Source: Platanthera guangdongensis
Lineage: Eukaryota > Streptophyta > Magnoliopsida > Asparagales > Orchidaceae
Direction of reading: 5' to 3'
DNA: 64,000 bases
NCBI GenBank assembly: GCA_039583875.1
Contig: CM077158.1
Coordinates: 124,865,900 to 124,929,899, forward strand
Shown: positions 1 to 10,344 of the stretch, piece by piece
Numbering within the stretch: position 1 is the stretch's first letter
Layout: each line of letters starts with the position of its first letter
Notes under the pieces: generated by a model
What the model was told of the DNA's origin: nothing
The model's database searches: none
What the model saw: only the letters and a program-made list of their open reading frames with translations
Made by a program: the position numbers and the translations under genes

Positions 1-75
1 GAGATCGATACTTGGGAAAACCCCCATTTTATATTACTTGTGCGACCGGTTCACTGCCGTGATCTTATAGCATCA
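1..75 (+). repeat. 3' end of the 5' LTR of TR-GAG copy 1
   Basis: These 75 bases match the last part of the 3' LTR at 4332-4406, with one visible difference near the end (ACTGCCG here, ACTACCG there). They end in CATCA immediately before the primer binding site. Confidence 0.9.
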
Positions 76-81
76 AGTTTT

Positions 82-99
82 TGGCGCCATTGCCGGGGA
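82..99 (+). promoter_or_regulatory. Primer binding site, tRNA-Asp type
   Basis: TGGCGCCATTGCCGGGGA is complementary to the 3' end of plant tRNA-Asp (ending in GGCAACGGCGCCA) with one mismatch. It lies six bases after the LTR end, as expected for minus-strand priming. Confidence 0.9.
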
Positions 100-313
100 A
101 CACAGTCGTGTGAGTTTTTGGAGAGGGAGATAATAGATTGAAGCCCTTTTCCATTTGTGCATATCATTCTTTTTCTTTTTTTTGCTTTGGTTATTATAAT
201 TTTTATTTTGCTTATTTCTTTTTGCCCTTTTCTGATTTTTGATTTTGATAGCAGATCTGTGCTATTTTCATTTTAGCTGTGTAGCACTTTTTCAGCAATT
301 ATTTTTGTTCGTG

Positions 314-1318
314 ATGGATTCTGATGCTGAGTGCCGTATCCTTGACACTTTGCGCCGATCCATCGATGCCATTGCTGTTATGAATGCCGAGCATTGCATT
401 CGGTGTTTGTTATGTCAAAGTGTGGGCCACATGTTGAAGGATTGCCCTCGTTTGTGCAAGCCTTCTCCCTCTGAGGGCGTGTGCACAACAACCTCCCGTT
501 CGCGGAAGACTGTTGTGGACAGGCCTACCAGGGTGTTGCCTGGCCCATACACTGGCATAACGCACTTTGCTCATTCTTTACCCGTTGAGATTACTGAAGA
601 ATCTTCGGCCGCATACAACTCTTTCATGGGTCCCTCGATCCCTTTTTACGAGCTTTCCTTGAGTGATGATGATCACTCTGGTGTTAGCCAACAAAAAGAG
701 GAGCAGGAACTCATGGATGCTCCTGTATGGGACGATGAGATTGTTCCGGTCGTCGACGGGGTCGCCTCAGCGAATGATTTTGCGATGGGGCCTGCTCATT
801 CAGTGCTTGATTTTGAGAGCAGCCTTGCCCCTCCGCAATTTTTGCCGGATTGTGCTACTCCATTTTTGTGTGAGTCAGTTGATGATGCCGTATTTGTGGA
901 TGATTCGGTGCCCGAGGTTGCGCCGAAGTGGGATGATGATTCCTCTATCTCCGACGGAGAAGATGGATCTTCGGAACACTTTTACGCACCCCGGTGGGAT
1001 GAGGAATACCCTCCTTCCGATGCAGAGGTTTGCACCTCCTTATTGGATGAGGACGTTCCTATTACCACCGTGGACCTTGAGTTCTCGGATTCCCCTCGGT
1101 ACGACTCATATGGCACCGACAGTGATCTCTGCTTGGATCCTGCTGAGAGTGATACCGGGATCACTCTCCCATTTTCTGATTCTTTTAGTTATTCATCTCC
1201 TTTATTTCATTGGCAGGGTTCTGATTCTTCGTATGGCGGGCCTGCTTCGGTTTCCACGCGTCTTCTGGTATGCTCACTAGCTGAGCATGGGGTAAACTCT
1301 TCCCTTAGCTCTTTATGA
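314..1318 (+). CDS. Gag-like zinc-knuckle protein of TR-GAG copy 1
   Basis: An open frame of 334 codons starts at the ATG at 314, chosen because copy 2 shares the same MD(S/P)DAECRILDTL beginning; an ATG at 239 in the same frame is not supported by copy 2. Near residue 35 is a CCHC knuckle, CLLCQSVGHMLKDC (C-x2-C-x4-H-x4-C), the nucleic-acid-binding motif of Gag. The rest is acidic and rich in Asp, Ser and Pro, with a repeated (A)P(K/R/V)WD(D/E) motif. Compared with copy 2, a 560-bp segment is missing after SYSSPLF, so the last 36 or so residues are read from what is non-coding DNA in copy 2. Nucleocapsid-like RNA binding is inferred; no other domain is recognisable. Confidence 0.75.
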   Translation: MDSDAECRILDTLRRSIDAIAVMNAEHCIRCLLCQSVGHMLKDCPRLCKPSPSEGVCTTTSRSRKTVVDRPTRVLPGPYTGITHFAHSLPVEITEESSAAYNSFMGPSIPFYELSLSDDDHSGVSQQKEEQELMDAPVWDDEIVPVVDGVASANDFAMGPAHSVLDFESSLAPPQFLPDCATPFLCESVDDAVFVDDSVPEVAPKWDDDSSISDGEDGSSEHFYAPRWDEEYPPSDAEVCTSLLDEDVPITTVDLEFSDSPRYDSYGTDSDLCLDPAESDTGITLPFSDSFSYSSPLFHWQGSDSSYGGPASVSTRLLVCSLAEHGVNSSLSSL

Positions 1319-2835
1319 TTTTAATTTCTCTATCTTATGATTTGTTGCTTAGTTTAAGTCTGGGGGAGAGATCTGTTACCTATTGCACGCACACATTTTT
1401 TGTGCATACTAGAAGCTTTTATTGTTTTATTTTGCTTAGTTCATTGCATCACACACCACTGCACCCACATGAGCGCGTGCTTAGCTTTTTGCGTGCTGCG
1501 AGTTAAACTCATTTCTTCGTTAGATTTGGGAAAATTATGGTGCTGGCTTAGGATTGTGAGACGGAGTAAAATGTAGACCTTGCTGTGCTCCTAGTCAACT
1601 GCTCTCGTCTCGTGTAGAAATTTGAGTAGATTTAATTTTTCTGTATACTTATAGTTTTATATCTTTCTATTTGCGTAAAGACTTTTTATTCTACTCAAAA
1701 GTTGGTGAATCCGGTGTGAATCCGACGGTAGCTTAGGGATGTGTGTAGAAGGCCGTTAGGTTCGTATTGCTCTAGTCGGGAGGACGGATAGTCTTTCTCG
1801 TTGGCTAAGAACTTGCCCCTATCTACTCTCGAAGCATGGGTACATGGTTAGTCAAGTGCGTGCGTGATGTGGGCCGTCACTTTGTCTCGTTTGAGCCTTG
1901 TACCATTCCCGACATCTAACCGTTGCTATCCCCGTTGAGCCTGTCCCTTCGTTTGAAATCCCTTAGACTCGCTACCATAGCCATATAGCCTTTCCTACCC
2001 GCACATCTGAATGTGATCGCTCAGTTAGTTTGTTTTGTTGTAGTTTATATCCGTTTTGTGTGGGCAGTTTTGTTGGTGTTTGTGCAGCTTGTGGTGTTGT
2101 CGTGTTTTCCTATTTTGTTTTGGCTATTTGGATAAAAGAAAAAAATAAAAAAAAAGGGAAAAGAAAAAACAAAAAAATATGATAGTAATTAAAAAGAAAA
2201 TTCCCAATGTGGAATACAAAAAAAAAGAAATGTATTTGTATTTCTATTATTGCTGAGTTGTGCAATGTGGTTGAGTTGTGTTCGTTATGGGCTTGCGCGC
2301 ACCATCAAAAGTCCAGGTCTGGTGATGCATCGCACGTGTTTGTCCATTGAGTTTTGTTGTGTACGTTTTCGGGCGATCTTATTTTGGGTGTGCGTGTCCG
2401 TCTTGTTTACCTTTATATACCCCGCCTTCACCTAAGCCTATATTATACTCCAAGTCCTACGGATTCGTGCTTGAGACTAACTAGTGCCGTGGAGAGAGTG
2501 TGAAAGGGCAAGCATATGGTCACCGACATTGGTGGATTCCTTTGGAGGTTATCCCGAGCCCCGATCTTTGGCAATGCTCGCCTAGCGATTAGTCTACTTT
2601 CTCCCTACGCGTGACCGGATGATTCACCGTGATTCCATTTTTGAGTAATAATAAAATTTTGATACGCATTGTGAAAAGTATAAACTATTTTGTATACTTA
2701 AAAATTTCTTCTATTATATTTTTACGCGCGCGAGCATGCGACTTCGCATGGTACTTCGTATCGCAATTTCTTTGTTAACTAGTCTTTTTCCATATTTGCT
2801 TAGATTTTGTTTGCTCGGGACGCGCAAACAGTTGA
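1319..2835 (+). other. Non-coding interior of TR-GAG copy 1
   Basis: No convincing ORF is present. The stretch contains T-rich and A-rich tracts (A-rich at about 2125-2235) and is clearly homologous to 15990-17470 of copy 2 on the opposite strand. It separates gag from the polypurine tract and may hold packaging or RNA-structure signals, but nothing specific is visible. Confidence 0.7.
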
Positions 2836-2846
2836 GTCTGGGGGTG
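2836..2846 (+). promoter_or_regulatory. Polypurine tract of TR-GAG copy 1
   Basis: GTCTGGGGGTG lies immediately before the 3' LTR start TGATGAGTCC. The same tract precedes the 3' LTR of copy 2. This is the expected plus-strand priming site. Confidence 0.8.
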
Positions 2847-3114
2847 TGATGAGTCCATGTTTTATACCTATTTTCGGACTCATCTGGGCTAGTTTTCACG
2901 CGTTTTCACTTCACTTTTAGTTCTATATCGTTCATATCTCATCTTATCTTTATTTCCATAGGAAGTGCACATTTATGCCCGTGGTTGTGTATTTTGTTAT
3001 TTTTATAGATTGTACTCCCTTTTGTGATTGTCTGGAATGTCTGCACAGATTAGTGATTTGTTTTTTCTATCGGTACAGGGGTCGTGTGCGTGTTCCGGGA
3101 TGGTTGTGAAACAG

Positions 3115-3460
3115 GAATACTGCGCACGATCATGGGATATAATGCGCACGACCACTGGTCGTGCGCCCCTGATCGTGCGCCCCTGATCGTGCGCACTACT
3201 CTACGTTTTCCAGAATCAGCCTGGGGTAAGCACACGACCACTGGTCGTGCGCTACTGATCGTGTGCATTGATTCCTCTTTTCTGGAGTCCTGTCTGGGTA
3301 ATCGCACGATCATTGGACTTAGTGCACACGACCACTGGTCGTGCGCCACTACTCGTGCGCATTATCCCAGTTCTTCTTCCTGATATTCCATGCCAGTGCG
3401 CACGAGCACCGGACATAGTGTGCACGACCACTGGTCGTGCGCCTGTGATCGTGCGCATTG
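3115..3460 (+). repeat. Array of perfect palindromes in the TR-GAG LTR
   Basis: GCACGACCACTGGTCGTGC recurs four times (centres near 3155, 3241, 3335 and 3431), about 85-95 bp apart. At 3144-3166 the symmetry extends to 23 bp with arms GCGCACGACCA and TGGTCGTGCGC. Between them are half-sites such as GATCGTGCGC. The array ends about 35 bp before the TATA box. Confidence 0.92.
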
Positions 3461-3476
3461 TTCATTTCTGCTTTTG

Positions 3477-3484
3477 TATAAATA
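3477..3484 (+). promoter_or_regulatory. TATA box of TR-GAG LTR
   Basis: TATAAATA lies just downstream of the palindrome array. The element is kept in both LTRs of copy 2. Transcription would start roughly 30 bases downstream. Confidence 0.75.
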
Positions 3485-4406
3485 GTGCAGGTTACGCCCT
3501 AATTCGGATCGCCCATTTTCCTCCGCCGTTTTCATCTCTGAGGAGGGATTCCGCCGTCCTCCTTCATCTTCCACCCTAGGGAGGTGCTCCGGGAAAGCTT
3601 TCACCGCCAAATCCAAGCCGGAGCTTCCTCTCGGCCTCCTCCATCATCTCTTGGGTTCATTTCAAGCTTCAACGCCATAGCCATCAAGCAAAGGGAAGCT
3701 TTCAACTTTCGTCCGCTGTCGTGAGACGAAGAAGACGGGCCATTGGAAGGTGGTGACAGTCCTTCTCTATCCCGGATGCAGTTGAGGACCGAGCTTGGAC
3801 GCGGAATGACAACCAGACGATTCCAACCGTGAATCCTCAGCAAGACTTCGGATTCGGTCGATCTCTTGACTTGTTCTTCCTTTATTGTTGTTTATGTGTT
3901 GTTGTAAACCTTATTTATAGATGATGTATGCTTATTTGTAAAACGTTCTTACAATTATGTCTATGTGATTGTTTGTGTTCGTTATTTACTTGAGGTGCGC
4001 CTATTATTCCATCCACCACCATCCACCCTTGCCGCACTAGCAATTGCTAGTGGCGTGCGTTGCGAAGAGGTGCTCACGACCCTCATTCCACCGTTCTAAC
4101 CACCTCATCCGCTAGCCTTCTCGTCCATCCAACTAGCGATTCGGTGCATAGCGGCCCGACTAGTCTTCCATCCCGCCTGGCGAAGCATCGCATAGCGGCG
4201 TTGCATAGGAGTAGTTGTTAGTATTTTATTTTCGTTTTCGCACCATCAAACCCCCCCTTAGATAGCTCCGACCTGAGGACTTCAATCTCAAGTCCTCCTC
4301 GAAATTAACTCCACCTTACTGTGTTCCTTGTGAGATCGATACTTGGGAAAACCCCCATTTTATATTACTTGTGCGACCGGTTCACTACCGTGATCTTATA
4401 GCATCA

Positions 4407-4636
4407 ACTACTACCTGTTCCACTCTTCTCTGCTCAGCCGCTTGCAGTGGTACCTGCTCTATCGCAGGAGCAGGCTGCTGCACCTGCCTTGCAGGCTACG
4501 CATTGATCATTGCAAACACTGCTTCAGCTACCAGTCGAATGGTTTCGGACGAAGGAGGTGTTGCAGGAGCATCATTTGGCGCACTGCTAGCCTCAGAAAC
4601 GCGACGTTCCGAAGGCCCACTACCGCTTCTGGTCAC
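4407..4636 (-). pseudogene. Gag N-terminus of Tekay element A (broken)
   Basis: The frame aligns with the gag start of element B (26198 downward), sharing the SSAPNDAPA and SETIRLVAE segments. A TAG interrupts the frame after AMINA, where B has a Gln codon, and the frame is then cut by the TR-GAG insertion. As in B, the first codon of the conserved frame is GTG, not ATG, with a TAG directly upstream. It cannot produce functional Gag. Confidence 0.75.
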
Positions 4637-4862
4637 CTATAGTGGTACAAAACACCGTTAAGTGACCAAATAATATTGCAAACAACAATTATAGGAACAC
4701 GCAGGTTCCCCAAACACGTGCATTCTCATTCCTAAGTGGACATTCATGGGTTCTTTTGTTGTTATAACGATGATGCACACACATGTGCTCACCACCCCTT
4801 AAAAAGAATTCGACCACGAATTCATTTTAAGCCCGACCGAAACCAGTAGTCTGATACCAAAT
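4637..4862 (-). promoter_or_regulatory. Leader and tRNA-iMet primer site of Tekay element A
   Basis: TGGTATCAGA (minus strand, 4859-4850) matches the 3' end of initiator tRNA-Met and sits three bases from the LTR edge. The leader contains the TTTTAAGGGGTGGTGAGCAC region shared with element B. Confidence 0.8.
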
Positions 4863-7016
4863 TTTAACACCCCCTATCCGTCGCATAGCATATAGCAGTA
4901 GGTTCGGACGGGGCCCGACGCCATATACCACAGACAGACCGGGTGGTTACTCAATGGAAACCATCTAACCATTTCAACGTCCTACACAGAGACATTCTAG
5001 CGGAAGCAGTTTTATAAGTTGAAATTAAAAGAACCCAACACAAATAGCATGAATGTCCTCTAAACAAACCCAAAGGAATGAAGTACAAATACACAAGTAC
5101 TGGCCTTAAGGCCTTACAAATTGTTTCCTTCAAAATTACATGTTTTCAAACCTCGGCACGCAGGCCGGCCATACATGAATAAAGAAAAAACCAAAAATTT
5201 GGCCTTCGAGGGCCGACACACCAACTTGGGATTTAGCCCGCTATTGACCGCTTGGTCCAGCAGCACTTGCAAGAAACAAACCACCGCACGGTGGCAAACA
5301 AAGACAACAGTCAACAATGCTGACCAAATTATAACGATCCCGCCCCCAAAATCGGGGCCGCGATGATCCTTCTCGCACTTTATTAGCATAAACAAGCATT
5401 ATATAGTAATAACACTACATCATAGGCGTAGGCACGCACGACCACACACCCCGTGCTCTCAGAGCACATTCTCGGTGAACCCGGTCAAAATCGCGGTCCC
5501 ACCACCGCCACTTGGACGGCACCACACGTGGGCTTTTGAGTCTTTTAGGCAGACGTTATGACACTTAAAATCATCAACAAACTATAAGCAGAAGTCATGA
5601 CACTTAAAATCATTGACAGCCAAAGACCCGACCTCTATGCCCTCGGTAGGCCTCAAAAACCGAACAGCATAGTGCAGGAACGGTTCCAATCAACCCGTTG
5701 CTCACTTGCCACGACGCAGAAGCCCGTGAATCGAACGCACAATATTACATAACCTAGTTATGCACAAGTTGGCTCCCAGGCCACCAAGACGGCAGAATCA
5801 CGCATCTACCCAGTTTTCCGGGTGCACCCCGAGGTTAGCCCCCAAGGCTCCCTGCTGCAATCTACCACGTAGAAAACCCGAAAAACAAACATTTGCGCGG
5901 AGTCTTCTCCGGCCATTTATGCAATGCAACATCACCGATCCAGACCAACTTGTCCGGGTAGGCTTCACACATCATGCCTATATCCGTTCTCGATTACGGA
6001 CTCTACATGTACACAACGGGGACTATTCATGTCTACCCGAAGGAACGCCTCAAACTCACCGCAAACTCGCGAGAGCGGGCTTCCCTATGCAAAAGAAGTA
6101 AAGTTTCATATGCTCAAGTGGAGAATCGTTACCCTAGCGTTCTTCCTCGGCTCCATGGAAATCTACGCGGATGAAAAGCTCCGCAATGTCCTTGCCTTTG
6201 TAGATCCGAAGTCGGCTCGCGATTTGGAGCTCCGAAGCCCCTCCAAGGACCGGATCTAGATTTCTTCTTCCTCCCTTGCTCTCCCTTCTCTCTAGAATTT
6301 AGACAGAGAACCAGCAGCAGAAAATAAGGGTTTTGAAACCCTGTACACGGGTATATCCCAATCGAATTAACCACCAGTTGTCGGATCCCACAAAAGGGAA
6401 ATGCACGGCTACGATCCAGGTCTGACCTGGACAAATGGGGCTATACACCGCACAGTTCACCAATCCGGAGCAGGACACGTCCGCGACCAATCAAATTGTG
6501 TCGGGACATTTAGTCAAGATCTCGCTAAAACCTCTGTGTCGACACTCCGCATTGACAGAGTCAAACACGCCACAATCGCCCCGCGCTCGACGATCATCGA
6601 GCCAAGATTGTCGAACGCTACCAAATCGTCGAACGCTGCCAAATCGTCGAACAGAGTTCCCTGGCAAAATCGTCGAATGCAGCCAGATCGTCAAACAGAG
6701 TTCCCTAGCAAAATCGTTGAACGCAGCCAGATCGTCGAACGCAGATCCCTGGCAAAATCGTCAAACACAGCCAGATCGTCGAACGCAGATCCCTAACAAA
6801 ATCGTTGAACGCAGCCAGATCGTCGAACGCAGATCCCTGGAAAATCGTCGAACGCAGATTGCTGGAAAATCGTCGAATGCAGACTTTGGATAAATCGTCG
6901 AACGAACACGACACGCCCTGGGACACGCCCGTGTCCCAGTCCGTGTACCCCCTGCCAAAAACCAAATTTGGCCCGAAACGTCACCCGTCGCTCTTTTGAG
7001 TTTTGGGGGTGTTACA
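4863..7016 (-). repeat. 5' LTR of Tekay element A
   Basis: This 2154-bp LTR reads TGTAACACCCCCAAAACTC... on the minus strand and ends in ...GGGGGTGTTAAA, where the usual terminal CA has mutated to AA. It aligns with the left LTR of B over most of its length, but its U3 part (6435-6900) carries a different repeat array from B. Confidence 0.88.
6590..6910 (-). repeat. TCGTCGAACGCAG tandem array in the U3 of element A
   Basis: A unit of roughly 30-40 bp, containing ATCGTCGAACGCAGATCCC and CTGGCAAAATCGTC variants, recurs about eight times. It is followed at 6918-6939 by a perfect hairpin with arms CTGGGACACG and CGTGTCCCAG. Confidence 0.85.
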
Positions 7017-8376
7017 TGAAGTCCTCTTCCATTTGCAAAGGAAACTCTCTCCCGCGAGTGCGCGGTGAGCGTTAGATATTCCTTCTGGTAGATATGGATT
7101 ATCCCCGTAGTTTTGCATACAGAGTTTGGAATCGAAGTACGGACATAGGCATGGTGTGTGAAGCTGATCCGGATGGGTTGGTCTGGATTGGTGATGTTTT
7201 CATTATGCATGTATTGCCAGAGAAGACTCCGTGTTGTTTGTTTTTCGGGTTTCTATGCGGTAGATTTCAGCAAGGAACTTTGGGTACTAACCCCAAGCAG
7301 CACCTGAAAAACTGGGCAGAAACACATTTCTGTCAGATTTTGCGTGGTGGTAGTGTTACCACCGGCGGTAGCTCGGTGAAATAGCTATTGTGAGGCCTGT
7401 CTCGCAGAGACCTGGGGGCCAGTGTGTGGGGCTGCATGCTTTGGGAGCCCAGCTTGGTGGCCTGAGAGCCGACCTTGTGCATAATCGGGTTATGTATTAT
7501 TGTATGATCGATTTGTTGGGACTCGGGGAAGCTTGACCCATACTGATGGCTTAAATTGACATGGCGATGTGAGCAACGTGTGAGTGGAACCGTACCCACT
7601 CTATGTGGTTCGGTTAAAGAGACCTAAGTACTTGACACTTACTGTTGGCATAGATGCAGAGTCTTAGGCTTTGGCCGGAAAGACTGAAATGCTCACAATG
7701 GTTGCCGTCCTGGGGGCGGTGGTGAAGACTCGGATTGGACCAGAGTCACTAAGAATGTGCCCTAAGAGCATGGGGTGTGTGGCCGTTCGTCCCTACGCCT
7801 GTGGTGAAGTGTGCTTAAATTGCACTTTCATTTCTATGTTGTTTTTTTGCTAGTACAATTGCAGGGAAGGAGCACCGCCGCCCCGAGTAAGGGGTGGGGT
7901 CATTATAATTTGATGAGCTTTAGCTGACCGTTGCTTTGTTTTGCCACTTTGTGGTTGATTGTTCTTATGCAGGAACAGGTGAGCCTAGTGACAAATAGCG
8001 AGCTGAACCCTTATTACTGTGCTGGCCCTTGAAGGCCAAGGCGAAGTGTTTTCCTTTTAATACTATCATGTATGGCCGACCTGCGAGCCGATGTATGTAA
8101 AACAGTTTAATTCAAGTTGAATATTATAAGGCCATAAGGCCAAGACTTTTGTGTATGTTATTTCATTCCTGTTGTGGCTGTATTGGACATTCATGTTATG
8201 TTTATGGTTCTTCTAACTTATTTTAAAGCATCTGCTAGACTGCTCTGTGTTAGGTTTCGATATTGTTTCATAGTAATTTGGTATTAATACATAACTCGCT
8301 AACTGTCTGTGGAATATGGCGTGGGGCCCTGGCCGGACCTTCTGTTATATACCATGTGACGGATGGGGGTGTTATA
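7017..8376 (+). mobile_element. LTR fragment I, Tekay family, plus orientation
   Basis: This stretch is homologous to the reverse complement of the A and B LTRs: a segment near 7150-7230 matches around 5930-5990, 7875-7970 matches around 5280-5350, and the end GACGGATGGGGGTGTTATA matches the LTR terminus. It is therefore the 3' part of an LTR in opposite orientation, apparently cut at its 5' side by insertion of A. No primer site follows at 8377, so it is a 3' LTR or a solo LTR. Divergence from A and B is clearly higher than that between A and B, so it is older. Confidence 0.75.
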
Positions 8377-8984
8377 TTGAACTTGTCATAGCTTCAGACA
8401 CTCCTATTTGTGTTGTTTTTGTGCAGGTATTGTTCCTCTTGCTGGACATATAGACTCCCCAGTAGTATCAGTTCACTGATGCTTCTACTAAGGGGGGTAA
8501 GCTACTCTGGATAGAAGAAAGGACAATGGGAAGGCTAGCAGAGAAAAGAGAAGGAGAAGAGAAGAGAGAAGGTCCTAGCAAAGGGGAGTCATAGCAAGTG
8601 GAAGAGATGGAAAAGGGGAAAGAAAGTAATGTGGCACTCAAGTAAGGACAAACAACTTGTAGAAAAATAGGGGGAGTAAGTAAATGAGGTACACTTACTC
8701 ATAGCTTATCAAAACTTCCATAATTATTTCTTTGCTGTATAGGTTGTGTGTGCCATTGACCAAGGACAACAATGAAGTTTTCACTTCTTCGAATAGGGGA
8801 AGATTTTTGGGTTCATTATTCCCAATGTCCCATATTTGTGAGAAGTCAAACAGGTCAATGTCACAAACATCAACTGTATTTGATGTGCATTTGAGTTCTT
8901 GAGTGCAGGTTAGTCCATTTCATATTGATTGGACATGTGGACACAAGAAGTGATTGCTGGACACAACACAAAAAATCGACTAAG

Positions 8985-10050
8985 TCCACAAGCATTGAGT
9001 GTAGCAGTCTCACTCAATGCTAGAGGTATGGATTCAATACTGTCTAGCAGAAATTTGCCTATGTACAAAAGCGTTAAGTGTAATCTACTCATTCAACGCC
9101 ATATAACATATAGCATTGAGACTATCTCAGCCTAACTGAAAGTTAGCAAAAAAAAGATGGCTGAGTACAAAAGCGTTGAGTGTAGTCTACTCACTCAACG
9201 CCATACATCAAAAGGCTATGAGTTAGGCTTAGTCAGTCTAAGCATAGAAAAATTGGCTAAAAATGTGGCCAAGTCCACAAGCTTTAAGTTGGTCTACTCA
9301 CTCAACGCCTTACAACTCAAAGAGTTGAGTGTTGCTATGCCAGCCAACTCCACAAAAATGTTGAGCAAACAATTAACTAAGTCTACAGGCGTTGAGTGTA
9401 GCTTACTCACTCAATGCCAGAAAACAGAAAAATTATGTTAAGTAGTTTGGCGTTGAGTGGAGCTTACTCTCTCAATGCCAAGGCAAAAGGCATTGAGTGT
9501 AGCTTACTCTCTCAACGCCAGATAAAAGAAAAATTCTGTTAAGTAATTTGGGGTTAAGTGGAGCTTACTCTCTCAACGTCAAGGGAAAAGGCATTGAGTG
9601 CAGCTTACTCTCTCAACGCCAGATAACAGAAATTCTGTTAAGTAGTTTGGCGTTGAGTGGAGCTTACTCTCTCATCACCAAGGCACAGAAAGTTTTGCCA
9701 AGGCAAAAAGTGTTGAGTGAGGCAAGCTCTCTCAACGCTCTCGACTCTATCAACGCCTTGAAGTAGAATTTTGGCTAAGTGCAAATGCATGGATAGCTTG
9801 GCTTTCGTCGAGCTTAGCTTCGTCAAACTTAGCTCAATGTTCGTCGAACTGAGACTGAAGTTCGTCGAACTGAGTTTTGCCTTTCGTCGATCTAAGTTTA
9901 AAGTTCGTCGAACTGATTTAATGCTTTCGTCGAACTGAGCTTGTCGTTTGTCGAATGGAGCTCAGCGTTCGTCGAGCTCAATACCTAGACAGACATAATG
10001 TTGTCTAAGTATTGTGGCGTTGAGTGATGGCTACTCACTCAATGTCTTTG
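8985..10050 (+). repeat. Hairpin array GGCGTTGAGTG...CACTCAACGCC in LTR H
   Basis: About twelve imperfect palindromes of some 30 bp occur, each with a left arm like GGCGTTGAGTG and a right arm like CACTCAACGCC. One example is 9173-9201 (arms GCGTTGAGTG and CACTCAACGC around nine bases). From about 9386 to 9740 they are regularly spaced. The array lies upstream of the TATA box at 10339. Confidence 0.9.
9800..9985 (+). repeat. TTCGTCGAACTGAG short-repeat cluster
   Basis: TTCGTCGA followed by ACTGAG, GCT or ATCTAAG occurs about eight times in this stretch of LTR H, roughly every 20-25 bases. The TCGTCGA core also occurs in LTRs of elements A, B, C and, as its complement, in the 49480-50100 region. 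Confidence 0.85.
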
Positions 10051-10338
10051 GTACTAATGATTGAATTTTGGCTAAGTCCGCAGATGCTGAGTCATGCTGA
10101 CGTCAGCAAAGTCAAAAGTCAACCAAAATTCAAAATGTTGCGGAAATGCTTCCAGAGATATTGGTGGGGCCAGCTGTTGCTATCTTCTATAATTACCAAG
10201 AAATATTTCATCATTAAGTGTTGGGGCCCACTCACAGCAAAGAGTCGTGAATCAGGAATGAATAGAAAGCATGGGCTAATTGGCTAAATCTCGGCCATCA
10301 ATCTTGGTGGTGGGACCCACTGCTCAATCAGCCAGAGA

Positions 10339-10344
10339 TATAAA
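10339..10344 (+). promoter_or_regulatory. TATA box of LTR H
   Basis: TATAAA lies in GAGATATAAAGAATC about 290 bases after the end of the hairpin array and about 770 bases before the inferred LTR end. Confidence 0.5.

Larger units (their letters stand above)
1..4406 (+). mobile_element. TR-GAG type non-autonomous LTR retrotransposon, copy 1 (5' LTR mostly outside window)
   Basis: The sequence runs from the last 75 bases of a 5' LTR, through a tRNA-Asp primer site, one gag-like zinc-knuckle ORF, a long non-coding stretch and a polypurine tract, to a 3' LTR. The LTR has the TGATG...CATCA ends also seen in copy 2 (14416-20835). No protease, reverse transcriptase or integrase is present, so it must have been mobilised in trans. 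Its 3' end (ATCA at 4406) is followed by ACTAC, the presumed target duplication; the left partner lies outside the window. It interrupts the gag of Tekay element A. The TR-GAG assignment (gag-only element with terminal repeats) is inferred from this structure. Confidence 0.88.
2847..4406 (+). repeat. 3' LTR of TR-GAG copy 1
   Basis: This is a 1560-bp LTR with ends TGATG...CATCA. It holds an array of palindromes (3115-3460), a TATAAATA promoter (3477) and a terminal segment identical in layout to 1-75. The short ORFs that cross it on both strands are by-products of the palindromes and of open GC-rich repeat sequence. Confidence 0.93.
4407..7016 (-). mobile_element. Tekay/Del-like chromovirus A, 5' end only
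   Basis: Read on the minus strand, this is a complete 5' LTR (7016 to 4863), a tRNA-iMet primer site, a leader and the first part of gag, cut at 4406 by TR-GAG copy 1. The remainder lies to the left of the window. It is the same family as element B: leader, primer site and gag N-terminus align well. The bases after the LTR, TGAAG (7017-7021), are the expected target duplication, but the other copy is out of view. Confidence 0.85.

Noticed and set aside
663..1280. A 205-codon ORF overlapping the TR-GAG gag
   Set aside because: It is in another frame of the gag-like gene and the homologous frame in copy 2 is not preserved to the same ends; no zinc knuckle or other motif.
3050..3616. Several overlapping ORFs on both strands in the TR-GAG LTR (also 15213-15880 and 20064-20458)
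   Set aside because: They read the palindromic array and its flanks in both directions; the repeated translated motif follows from the DNA palindrome, and LTRs of this family are otherwise non-coding.
8985..9740. CRISPR-like regularly spaced repeats
   Set aside because: The repeats are hairpins in a plant retrotransposon LTR, spacing and sequence vary, there are no unique spacers of constant length and no cas genes.
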